Source: Dehalococcoidales bacterium (GTDB lineage: Bacteria > Chloroflexota > Dehalococcoidia > Dehalococcoidales > RBG-16-60-22). From it: a stretch of DNA of 8,310 nucleotides. The notes under the pieces were generated by a model. The model was not told the origin of the DNA. It did not search any database and was given only the letters and a program-made list of their open reading frames with translations. Where the stretch lies: the NCBI GenBank assembly GCA_030615475.1, contig JAUWZF010000037.1:1-8310 (forward strand), read 5' to 3'. Of the stretch, positions 1 through 6,134 are shown one piece after another. Each line of letters begins with the position of its first letter. Position 1 is the stretch's first letter. Position numbers and translations under genes: made by a program.

Positions 1-818
1 AGATAAAGGACCTCTGGGGCAGGTATCCGCTGGATGTATATGCCGCTACTGAATTCGGCATCTTAGCCACTCAGACATGGGATTACGACAGCATGACCTT
101 TGTCCCCAATCTCAACTTCCTGGAATTCATACCGGAGGAAGAACATCTCAAGTGGCAGATGGACCTCAGCTACCAGCCGAAGACACTGTTACTTGACGAG
201 CTGGAGGAAGGTAAAGAGTACGAGATTGTAGTCACGAATTTCCATGGCGGTGCCATGATACGTTACCGACCTGGAGACATGATCAGGATAACTTCACTGC
301 GGAACGAGAAGCTGGGTATCGAGATTCCGCAGATGACTTTTGCCAGACGAGCTGACGACATCATTGATTTCGGCGTCACGCGTCTTACAGAAAAGGTTAT
401 CTGGCAGGCAATCGAGAACTCCGGCATACCTTACGAGGACTGGATAGCGCGCAAGGACACGGGAGAAAACATGGCGCTGCACCTCTTTATAGAGCTTAAA
501 GATGGAACCCAGGCCACTGAGGCAGATGTAGCCAGTGCGGTGTACCAGAAAATCGTGGAAGTAGATGATGAACAAAATACTGCGGCCGAAATCCGCGGTG
601 ACTTTACGAATTTTATCGATTTTAAAATAGAAGTCACCCTGCTGCCCGTCGGTACTTTCGCCAGATATATTGAACAGCGGCGGGCTGAAGGTGCCGACCT
701 GGCTCATCTTAAGCCGCCTCACATTAATCCCTCCGAGGAGATGCTTACTATCCTGGTGACCAAGCCAGAAAAGGTTGAGGTATCAACTGAAACAGAAACC
801 GGCAAAGTGACGGCATAA
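1..818 (+). CDS. GH3 auxin-responsive-promoter family protein (acyl-adenylate/amido synthetase-like), 5' truncated by window edge
   Basis: The frame is open from position 3 to the TAA at 816-818, giving 271 visible residues with no start codon needed. The ATG at 93 is internal, because good family sequence lies upstream of it. Visible motifs are YAATEFG (visible residues 13-19), which matches the ATP/adenylate-binding YAATE region of GH3 enzymes, the segment FVPNLNFLEFIP just after it, and RYRPGD (87-92), the Y-R-x-G-D adenylate/ribose-contacting motif near the hinge of the adenylate-forming superfamily. The rest would be the mobile C-terminal domain, ending in a Thr/Glu-rich tail. Bacterial GH3 proteins are about 500-550 residues, so roughly the C-terminal half is present. 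Plant members join amino acids to acyl acids via an acyl-adenylate; bacterial substrates are mostly unknown, so the substrate here is not assigned. A phenylacetate-CoA-ligase-like enzyme is a less likely alternative. The protein appears cytoplasmic: no signal or membrane segment is visible. Confidence 0.82.
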   Translation, partial: IKDLWGRYPLDVYAATEFGILATQTWDYDSMTFVPNLNFLEFIPEEEHLKWQMDLSYQPKTLLLDELEEGKEYEIVVTNFHGGAMIRYRPGDMIRITSLRNEKLGIEIPQMTFARRADDIIDFGVTRLTEKVIWQAIENSGIPYEDWIARKDTGENMALHLFIELKDGTQATEADVASAVYQKIVEVDDEQNTAAEIRGDFTNFIDFKIEVTLLPVGTFARYIEQRRAEGADLAHLKPPHINPSEEMLTILVTKPEKVEVSTETETGKVTA

Positions 819-825
819 TTATGCC
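812..825. repeat. 14-bp perfect palindrome over the GH3 stop codon
   Basis: The sequence GGCATAATTATGCC reads the same on both strands, with 7-bp arms and no spacer. The TAA stop (816-818) lies inside the left arm. With no loop and no T-run it is a poor terminator. It could be a dimeric-protein binding site about 55 bp upstream of the -35 element of the receptor gene, or chance. Confidence 0.4.
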
Positions 826-835
826 AGATTCCATA

Positions 836-874
836 GTACTTTAGTTTCCCTTACCTTGGTTTGGTACTTTAGTT
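836..874 (+). repeat. 11-bp direct repeat upstream of the receptor-gene promoter
   Basis: GTACTTTAGTT occurs exactly at 836-846 and again at 864-874, 28 bp apart start to start. The second copy ends 5 bp before the -35 hexamer at 880. Relative to a start point near 915 the copies are centred at about -74 and -46, a usual zone for activator binding. The regulator is unknown. Confidence 0.5.
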
Positions 875-879
875 ACCTC

Positions 880-908
880 TTGACAGTTGCTACGTTTGGA
901 CTGATAAT
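880..908 (+). promoter_or_regulatory. Sigma-70-type promoter of the GGDEF/HD-GYP gene
   Basis: A perfect -35 TTGACA (880-885) is followed after 17 bp by GATAAT (903-908), which matches the -10 consensus at five of six positions. Transcription would be expected to begin at about 913-917, on or just before the ATG at 917, so the mRNA would have almost no leader. No Shine-Dalgarno is well placed for that ATG; the nearest purine stretch (GGA at 898-900) is too far upstream and lies inside the promoter spacer. Confidence 0.72.
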
Positions 909-916
909 TCCCATAT

Positions 917-3900
917 ATGAATATATATGCCTTATTTCCTTTAATAGCTATAATAGCTTATATACCTCTGCTGCTCACCGTTGCCAACAGCCGGCCGTGG
1001 CAGAGGCGCCACACTTTGTTCGTGTTGTTCCTCATCCCGGCCATGATGTGGAGTCTGGCCGACTATTTATGGCGGAGCAATAATTTCCCTGAGCACAGCA
1101 TGTTGCTGGGCCAGTTCACCATCATTCTATTCTGTTTAATGGCAATTCAATTCTATTGCTTTACTTCTTCTTTCTTTGCTCCCGGGCAGGGACGCTGGTT
1201 AACATTTGCATACAGTTCGCTGGCACTAATTATTATTCTGGTGGCACTGGGTTATATACCAGAAAATATTATCACCGATGGCGAGAAGCTTTATCCCGTT
1301 TACGGTAACGGAGTAATTATCATTGCATTGCCGCTATGTACTCTCGTGACCAGGACGGCATATGTGCTCGTGAGACGTCTAAAGACTCTGGACAATCCAG
1401 TGCTGTACAATCAAATCGTTTCGCTGTTGATAGGTCTCGGCGCTCTTACCGTCTTTACCTTCGCGGCTATCCTCCCGTTCGGCAGGGAATATCCGATAAG
1501 TCATATTGGTAATATCGTCAACGCCTCCATTCTCAGTTATGCCGTTATCAGGCACAGACTGGTTGACATCAGGCTCGTCCTGCGGCAGGGCACGGCCTGG
1601 TTAGGCCTGGGGATTGTCGGAATCGCCAGCTTCTGGCTTTTAATCGTGGTCATGCATACCGTTTTTGATTTCGAGCTGTCCCTGATAGCTTCATTTGTAG
1701 CGACTTTGGCAGGTCTTATCGTTTCCATCTTCGTTTACAAAGTACGCGGTTATTTCTTTGAATTTATGAGCCGGGCATTCCAGGGTTCAAGCTATGACTA
1801 CCATAAGAAACTTAACGAATTCACCAATAAAATACACAATGTTTTCAGCCTGAAAGAACAGGGCGGTGAATTACTGACGTTACTCAATAAAGCTATCAAT
1901 ATCAAGCAAGCATGCCTGCTTTTCCCGGAAGCCGGCAGCGAGGATTTCGCCACCCAGTTTGTCGAGCCTAAAGACAAAGACAGTCCTCTAGCTACTCTCA
2001 GACTGCGGGCAGGCAATCCCATTATCACGTACCTGGAAAGAGAGCAAAAACCATTGCCCAGGGAAAATCTGACCATACTTCCAGCCTTTTTGGGTCTCTG
2101 GCCACAGGAAAAAGAGGAGATAAACTCAAAAGAGATAGAAATTTTCACGCCGCTGATAAGCCGTGACCGGTTGATAGCCATTCTGGTACTGGGGAAAAAG
2201 CAGTCCGGCCGGTATTCCCTCGAGGACTTCAGCATAATAGAAGATGTTACCAGCCGGGTAGCGGTGAGCCTGGAGAAGGAATACCTCCGTGAGCAGCTCA
2301 GAGAACGCGAGGAAGAGCTATCGGTAATCAACAAATCCAGTTCTATCTTCTCCTCAAGCCTGGATATTCAAGAAATATTCGGCAGCTTCATTGAAGAACT
2401 GAAGAAGGTGATTGACGTTCACTGGGCATCAATCGTCCTGATTGAAGAATCCGACCTTTGCTGTGTGGCATTGTCCTCCACCGAAGGTTCGGCCTACCAG
2501 GTGGGCGAAAGAATACCGATGGAAGGAAGCGGCACGGGATGGGTGATCACCCAGAAAAGGTCATTCGTCGAGCCGGACCTGTCACAGGAAAGGTATTTCC
2601 GCACCGGAGAGAATTTTTATAAACAGGGATTGCGCTCCATGGTTTACCTGCCACTGATAGCCAAGGGCAAGGTCATCGGCAGTTTCATCGCGGCCAGTCA
2701 ACAACCGAATGCCTACAGTCAGCAGCATATCAAACTCCTGGAGCAGCTTGCTTCGCAGATTGCCATGCCGATGGAGAACGCCCGACTCTACGCGCAAGCC
2801 GAACAGAAAGCCCGTGTTGACGAACTGACCGGACTGCTGAATCGCCGTTCCCTGGACGAGATGATTGACAGCGAAATCAGCCGACACTCCCGCTACGGCG
2901 GCGTCTTCTCACTAGCCATTGTTGACCTTGATTCTTTTAAGGCATACAACGATAACTACGGGCACCTCTCCGGTGATAAACTCCTGAGGCAAATCGGCAA
3001 TGTTATCAAGGGAGCCATCAGGAGCGCTGACCACGCTTTTCGCTACGGCGGTGATGAATTTGCTATCCTTCTGCCGCAGACCACTGTTGATGCCGCCCTC
3101 CAGGTAACCGAGCGGGTCCGCAAGAAAATTGCTGAAGATGTAAAGGCCGGTAAAATTACTGTTACTGCCAGTATCGGCCTGGCAGGCTGGCCGGATGATG
3201 GTATAAGCCACACTGATATTATCGCTGCTGCCGACGTTACTCTTTATCGCGCCAAACGAGACGGCGGCAACCAGAGTTACTGCGCTTCGGGCGCTCTGAC
3301 GCCTCTACAGCTGACCGAACCAATTCTGGATACAGAGAATCACATAGACAGCAAGATTTTAAGCGTCGTTCACGCGTTATCGGAAACCGCGGACTCCAAG
3401 AGTTATTTTACTCACAATCATTCAAAGAGGGTAACCGATTCCTGTCTGGCCCTGGCCAAATCTCTCAAGCTGGATACCGCCGAAACGACCAGGCTGGAGG
3501 CCTGCGCTTTACTGCATGATGTTGGCAAGATATCTATCAGTGATGCTATATTAAACAAACCAGGTAAATTAACCGCCGAAGAGTGGAAGATAGTTAAAAC
3601 TCACCCCCAGCTGGGGGCTACAATTGCCAGTCGTATACCTCAATTAGCTCTTTGTGCGGAAGGGATTTTGCACCACCACGAATGGTATGACGGGAGCGGT
3701 TATCCCGATGGTTTGAAGGGTGATGATATACCTCAGGAAGCACGCATTCTGGCTATTACCGATGCCTTTGCCGCCATGACTTCTGAAAGGCCTTATTCTG
3801 AAACCTTCACCCACGAGCAGGCCATAGAGGAACTCAAACGAAACTCCGGCACGCAGTTTGACCCACATCTGGTTGAGCAGTTTGTCTCCACATATGAAAT

Positions 3901-3937
3901 CAATATCAATGGCGCTAGAAAAAAAGCGAGGAGGTAA
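917..3937 (+). CDS. Membrane-bound 7TM-type/GAF/GGDEF/HD-GYP bifunctional cyclic di-GMP enzyme
   Basis: This 1006-residue protein both should make and degrade cyclic di-GMP. Residues 1-275 contain about nine hydrophobic helices. The later part, with YAVIRHRLVDIRLVLRQG near 208-225, resembles the 7TM sensor of some histidine kinases. Residues 297-450 may be a degenerate GAF domain; 450-480 is a charged coiled-coil linker; 480-625 is a clearer GAF domain. The GGDEF domain (633-790) has DLDSFKAYNDNYGH (670-683), intact GGDEF at 711-715, and the inhibitory I-site RSAD at 702-705, exactly five residues before it. The HD-GYP domain (about 815-995) has H835, HD 867-868 with K871, H896, H920-H921, DGSGYP (925-930) and D949, so the metal ligands look intact. 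ATG 917 is the first start after an in-frame TGA at 902 and sits at the predicted transcription start. A regulator gene follows 44 nt downstream. The ligand is not predictable, and the net activity is uncertain because both active sites look functional. Confidence 0.93.
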   Translation: MNIYALFPLIAIIAYIPLLLTVANSRPWQRRHTLFVLFLIPAMMWSLADYLWRSNNFPEHSMLLGQFTIILFCLMAIQFYCFTSSFFAPGQGRWLTFAYSSLALIIILVALGYIPENIITDGEKLYPVYGNGVIIIALPLCTLVTRTAYVLVRRLKTLDNPVLYNQIVSLLIGLGALTVFTFAAILPFGREYPISHIGNIVNASILSYAVIRHRLVDIRLVLRQGTAWLGLGIVGIASFWLLIVVMHTVFDFELSLIASFVATLAGLIVSIFVYKVRGYFFEFMSRAFQGSSYDYHKKLNEFTNKIHNVFSLKEQGGELLTLLNKAINIKQACLLFPEAGSEDFATQFVEPKDKDSPLATLRLRAGNPIITYLEREQKPLPRENLTILPAFLGLWPQEKEEINSKEIEIFTPLISRDRLIAILVLGKKQSGRYSLEDFSIIEDVTSRVAVSLEKEYLREQLREREEELSVINKSSSIFSSSLDIQEIFGSFIEELKKVIDVHWASIVLIEESDLCCVALSSTEGSAYQVGERIPMEGSGTGWVITQKRSFVEPDLSQERYFRTGENFYKQGLRSMVYLPLIAKGKVIGSFIAASQQPNAYSQQHIKLLEQLASQIAMPMENARLYAQAEQKARVDELTGLLNRRSLDEMIDSEISRHSRYGGVFSLAIVDLDSFKAYNDNYGHLSGDKLLRQIGNVIKGAIRSADHAFRYGGDEFAILLPQTTVDAALQVTERVRKKIAEDVKAGKITVTASIGLAGWPDDGISHTDIIAAADVTLYRAKRDGGNQSYCASGALTPLQLTEPILDTENHIDSKILSVVHALSETADSKSYFTHNHSKRVTDSCLALAKSLKLDTAETTRLEACALLHDVGKISISDAILNKPGKLTAEEWKIVKTHPQLGATIASRIPQLALCAEGILHHHEWYDGSGYPDGLKGDDIPQEARILAITDAFAAMTSERPYSETFTHEQAIEELKRNSGTQFDPHLVEQFVSTYEININGARKKARR

Positions 3938-3941
3938 ACCA

Positions 3942-3969
3942 GTTCGGGCTATATTACCCGGGCCCGAAC
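3942..3969 (+). promoter_or_regulatory. GC-rich hairpin between the receptor and regulator genes
   Basis: GTTCGGGC (3942-3949) and GCCCGAAC (3962-3969) are perfect inverted arms around a 12-nt loop. The hairpin starts 5 nt after the receptor stop codon and ends 5 nt before the Shine-Dalgarno of the regulator gene. No T-run follows, so intrinsic termination is unlikely. It might stabilise or process the joint mRNA, or tune regulator translation. Confidence 0.5.
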
Positions 3970-3974
3970 CAAAC

Positions 3975-3979
3975 AGGAG
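3975..3979 (+). promoter_or_regulatory. Shine-Dalgarno of the LuxR-type regulator, closely spaced
   Basis: AGGAG is only 2 nt from the ATG at 3982, closer than the usual 5-9 nt. It still supports this start, as there is no other nearby in-frame ATG or GTG. Together with the hairpin just upstream, it may mean modest translation of the regulator. Confidence 0.6.
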
Positions 3980-3981
3980 CT

Positions 3982-4674
3982 ATGATTAATAATAACAGGA
4001 ACACCAAGATACAGGTATTCGTAATCAGTCAGCAATCGCTATTCCTGCAGGCGGTAGAGGCCGCATTCTCGGATACCGAGGATATAATAATTGTCGGTAC
4101 TACCGGCGTGAATAGTGAAGTGCTCAAAGCTATTGATAACCTCCCGCCGGATGTAGCCTTACTGGACCTCGATGGGCCGTCGGAGAGCGGCCTGGAACTG
4201 GGCCGCAAGATAAGGCAACGCTCGCCCAATATCGGCGTCATTATGCTTACCTCCAACCCGGAAGACAACCAGCTATTCCAGGTGCTCAAGGCGCAGGCGG
4301 TGGCTTATCTCAGCAAGGAAGTTACCGCAGAACAGCTGATTGAGATTGTCAGGTGCGTCTCTAAGGGCGAACACCCGATAAACGAAAGCCTCACCACCCG
4401 ACCCAAGGTGGCCGAGCATGTACTGCAGCAGTTCCAGGAGCTTTACTCGCGGAAGGAAGCCGAGGCCTTTATATCACCGCTTACTCCCAGGGAGATAGAA
4501 ATACTGCAATACATCGCCCAGGGTTATCTTAACAAGCAGATTGCCGCCGAGCTCGGCATCAGCGAGCAGACCATCAAGAACCACGTTACTTCCATCCTGC
4601 GGAAACTGAACGCCAATGCCCGTACCGAAGCCGTGGTGGTGGCCATCAAGCAGGGCTTAATAAAGATTACCTGA
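3982..4674 (+). CDS. NarL/LuxR-family response regulator with a degenerate receiver domain
   Basis: The 230-residue protein has the two-domain layout and length of NarL-type regulators. Residues 9-125 form a receiver domain: phospho-acceptor position D62 (PDVALLDLD), T90 and K112 are conserved. The acidic pair at the end of strand 1, normally DD before H-P-L-F, is replaced by S16-Q17 (VISQQSLF), and the usual Met-Pro after the acceptor is Gly-Pro (65-66). Without the acidic pair, Mg-dependent phosphorylation should be weak or absent, so this may be an atypical receiver controlled by another signal or by dimerisation. Residues 166-228 are a well-conserved LuxR helix-turn-helix, LTPREIEIL through LRKLNANARTEAV, so DNA binding is expected. 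The gene lies 44 nt after the cyclic di-GMP enzyme with no promoter recognised between them, so co-transcription is likely. No histidine kinase is in the window. Its target genes are unknown; the half-site-rich promoter just downstream is one place to look. Confidence 0.88.
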   Translation: MINNNRNTKIQVFVISQQSLFLQAVEAAFSDTEDIIIVGTTGVNSEVLKAIDNLPPDVALLDLDGPSESGLELGRKIRQRSPNIGVIMLTSNPEDNQLFQVLKAQAVAYLSKEVTAEQLIEIVRCVSKGEHPINESLTTRPKVAEHVLQQFQELYSRKEAEAFISPLTPREIEILQYIAQGYLNKQIAAELGISEQTIKNHVTSILRKLNANARTEAVVVAIKQGLIKIT

Positions 4675-4683
4675 ACTGATTAT

Positions 4684-4700
4684 CAACGTTAACGCCGTTG
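4684..4700 (+). repeat. Small inverted repeat after the regulator gene
   Basis: CAACG (4684-4688) and CGTTG (4696-4700) can pair around a 7-nt loop, 10 nt after the regulator stop codon. The stem is short and no T-run follows, so it is at best a weak 3'-end structure and not a convincing terminator. Confidence 0.25.
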
Positions 4701-4739
4701 CCTGTAGCCTAATCATAAACCTACACCTGCCTATTCTTG

Positions 4740-4769
4740 TTGACAAATGTCACTATTATGGACTATCAT
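4740..4769 (+). promoter_or_regulatory. Sigma-70-type promoter of the lipoprotein gene
   Basis: A perfect -35 TTGACA (4740-4745) is followed after 18 bp by TATCAT (4764-4769), five of six to consensus. Transcription would start near 4776, leaving a leader of about 60 nt before the GTG at 4836. A TGACA/TGTCA dyad overlaps the -35 and further half-sites lie downstream, suggesting regulation. Confidence 0.6.
4741..4752. promoter_or_regulatory. TGACA-aa-TGTCA dyad overlapping the -35 (putative operator)
   Basis: Arms TGACA (4741-4745) and TGTCA (4748-4752) form a compact inverted repeat over the -35 element. The same half-site recurs as TGTCA at 4778-4782 and TGACA at 4794-4798, in the opposite orientation pair with an 11-bp spacer. 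Four copies in 58 bp suggest a DNA-binding site, but I do not recognise the regulator. Confidence 0.4.
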
Positions 4770-4803
4770 ATTCCTTGTGTCATACATCCGGTCTGACATC
4801 ACG

Positions 4804-4815
4804 GTTATTGATAAC
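4804..4815. repeat. GTTAT-tg-ATAAC inverted repeat in the lipoprotein mRNA leader
   Basis: Five-bp arms GTTAT (4804-4808) and ATAAC (4811-4815) flank a 2-bp spacer, 6 bp before the purine-rich AAGGCGAG that probably serves as the ribosome-binding site. It could be a further protein site. The spacer is too short for an RNA hairpin. Confidence 0.3.
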
Positions 4816-4835
4816 ACAACAAGGCGAGCATTATA

Positions 4836-5987
4836 GTGATAAAGAATTCCAAACTCTGGGTTTTAACAGGTACGGTAACTATATTATTTCTGCTAGTAGT
4901 CGCTTGTAATCCTGCTCAAACACCCACATCATCGTCTCCATCAACACCATTAACTGAACCAACTCCCACTCCAGCTCCTGAGCAACAACAAGAAGAAGAG
5001 TATTACATAGGTGGGGAGAGATATATTCTGCCGACCTTTGAAGATCTGGAAAGGGAAAGAGACAGTTTAGCCCGCAACTATCCTCAAACTATTAAGGGTG
5101 TTTGGGAACCGGCTGCCGTGTGGGGTCACCATCTTATAGCAAACAGCCTTTCCGAGCTGAGAGATTTGGGAGTAAACACCTTTCACGTACTTCCATTTTA
5201 TAACTATGCAGGTTCCGTGCTTGAATTGGTACAGGCGGGCCCGGGATTACATTTAACGGGCGAAAAAGCGGAGAGAGAGTATATTGATAGGGTAGTGAAA
5301 GCAAAAAAAGCTGGATTTGCCGTCTCTATAATGCCGTCGTACTTCGGCCATGAGGCTAAGGCAATCCCTGATCTGGACGCCTTTGACGAATTTGCACTAC
5401 AGCAAGCCAGGAAGTGGGCACAGATAGCTGAAGAATACCAGGTTGAGTATTTTTCGCCCTTCAGCGAATATGAGAAGATTATGGCCGCGCAGGGTCTATC
5501 GGGAGACGCTCTTGTTGAAAGAGTAAATAGCTGGAATCGGAAGGCCCTGGCTGAAGTTAGCCCTATCTTTACCGGTAAAATAGTCCTCAAGGTGAGTCCG
5601 TTCTGTCTTGGCAGCTATTCCGCACAATCAGCTACGGGTTTTGATATACTCGCAATCGCTTTCGGTTTGCCGGGAGGCGGACCACCTTTAGAAGAGTATC
5701 GGATGTCTGTTCAAAGAAGCTTCAGCGAGGCGCAAATGGTTGCCAAGCGAGATGATGTGGAGTGGATGGTAGGTGAATTCTTTCTACACATTGAGGGACG
5801 CTCTGAAGAAGAGTGCGTGGATATTTTTAGGCTCGTTTTCGAAGAATACGAGAGGGCTTGCGAGGGGGAGAATAAACCGATTGGCTTTACTTTCTTTGGA
5901 TGGGAAATGCCAGACGGAAAGGTCAAGGACACGGAAATTGTTCCCTTCCTCAAGCAGTTCTTCCATGATATAGACTCTACAGGGTAG
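4836..5987 (+). CDS. Lipoprotein with a glycoside-hydrolase-like (probably TIM-barrel) domain, family unassigned
   Basis: The start is GTG 4836, preceded by the purine-rich AAGGCGAG at 4821-4828. The N-terminus is a lipoprotein signal: Lys residues at 3 and 6, a hydrophobic stretch 7-22, and the lipobox VVAC with Cys24 as the lipidation site. Residues 25-55 form a Pro/Thr/Ser then Gln/Glu-rich linker that would hold the domain off the membrane. Residues 57-380 have alternating strand/helix segments like a clan GH-A barrel: GVNTFHVLPFY (112-122), AGFAVSIMPSYFG (159-171), VEYFSPFSEYE (203-213), VEWMVGEFF (308-316) and FTFFGWEMPDG (351-361). By position, E211 or E213 at the end of a strand-4-like segment could be the acid/base, E314 the nucleophile, and W356 the strand-8 aromatic; this is inference by analogy. 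I cannot name the family or substrate. It could instead be a non-catalytic barrel. The gene appears AT-richer than uvrC and has its own promoter. Confidence 0.78.
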   Translation: MIKNSKLWVLTGTVTILFLLVVACNPAQTPTSSSPSTPLTEPTPTPAPEQQQEEEYYIGGERYILPTFEDLERERDSLARNYPQTIKGVWEPAAVWGHHLIANSLSELRDLGVNTFHVLPFYNYAGSVLELVQAGPGLHLTGEKAEREYIDRVVKAKKAGFAVSIMPSYFGHEAKAIPDLDAFDEFALQQARKWAQIAEEYQVEYFSPFSEYEKIMAAQGLSGDALVERVNSWNRKALAEVSPIFTGKIVLKVSPFCLGSYSAQSATGFDILAIAFGLPGGGPPLEEYRMSVQRSFSEAQMVAKRDDVEWMVGEFFLHIEGRSEEECVDIFRLVFEEYERACEGENKPIGFTFFGWEMPDGKVKDTEIVPFLKQFFHDIDSTG

Positions 5988-6108
5988 CGTGTTTATTAAA
6001 AGATTCGCATAAGAAAAATACAAACCGCATATCGTGTGGCCTATCATTACCCAGCGCATCGTTAATAGCCAGCCTCAGACTTGCCACTTTATCATCTTCA
6101 CCGGATAT

Positions 6109-6120
6109 TTACAGCTGTAA
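6109..6120. promoter_or_regulatory. 12-bp palindrome upstream of the uvrC promoter (putative operator)
   Basis: TTACAGCTGTAA is perfectly symmetric and centred at 6114/6115, about 20 bp upstream of the proposed -35 of uvrC. Its position suits a regulator, possibly a DNA-damage one, but it does not match a LexA box I can name with confidence. Confidence 0.35.
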
Positions 6121-6134
6121 CTCCACCATACCCT

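Noticed and set aside
836..874. CRISPR or insertion-sequence repeat
   Set aside because: There are only two 11-bp copies with a 17-bp gap and no associated genes; promoter-site repeats explain it better.
856..1083. 75-codon plus-strand frame overlapping the receptor start
   Set aside because: It runs across the promoter and then out of frame through the first membrane helices of the receptor; no ribosome-binding site or recognisable domain supports it.
1798..2334. 178-codon minus-strand frame inside the receptor gene
   Set aside because: Its Ser/Arg-rich translation is typical of antisense shadow and it covers the conserved linker and GAF region of the real gene.
3942..3969. Intrinsic terminator between receptor and regulator
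   Set aside because: The stem is good, but the following bases are A-rich and purine-rich with no T-run, and the regulator has no promoter of its own that I can see.
4684..4700. Possible intrinsic terminator after the regulator gene
   Set aside because: The stem is only 5 bp and no T-run follows, so it is listed only as a weak inverted repeat.
6109..6120. LexA (SOS) box
   Set aside because: The dyad does not fit the enterobacterial or Gram-positive LexA consensus well enough to name it, so it is kept as an unassigned palindrome.
5988..6134. Possible tRNA, small RNA or small gene in the gap before uvrC
   Set aside because: I found no cloverleaf, no strong terminator and no start codon with a ribosome-binding site; only the 6109-6120 palindrome stands out.
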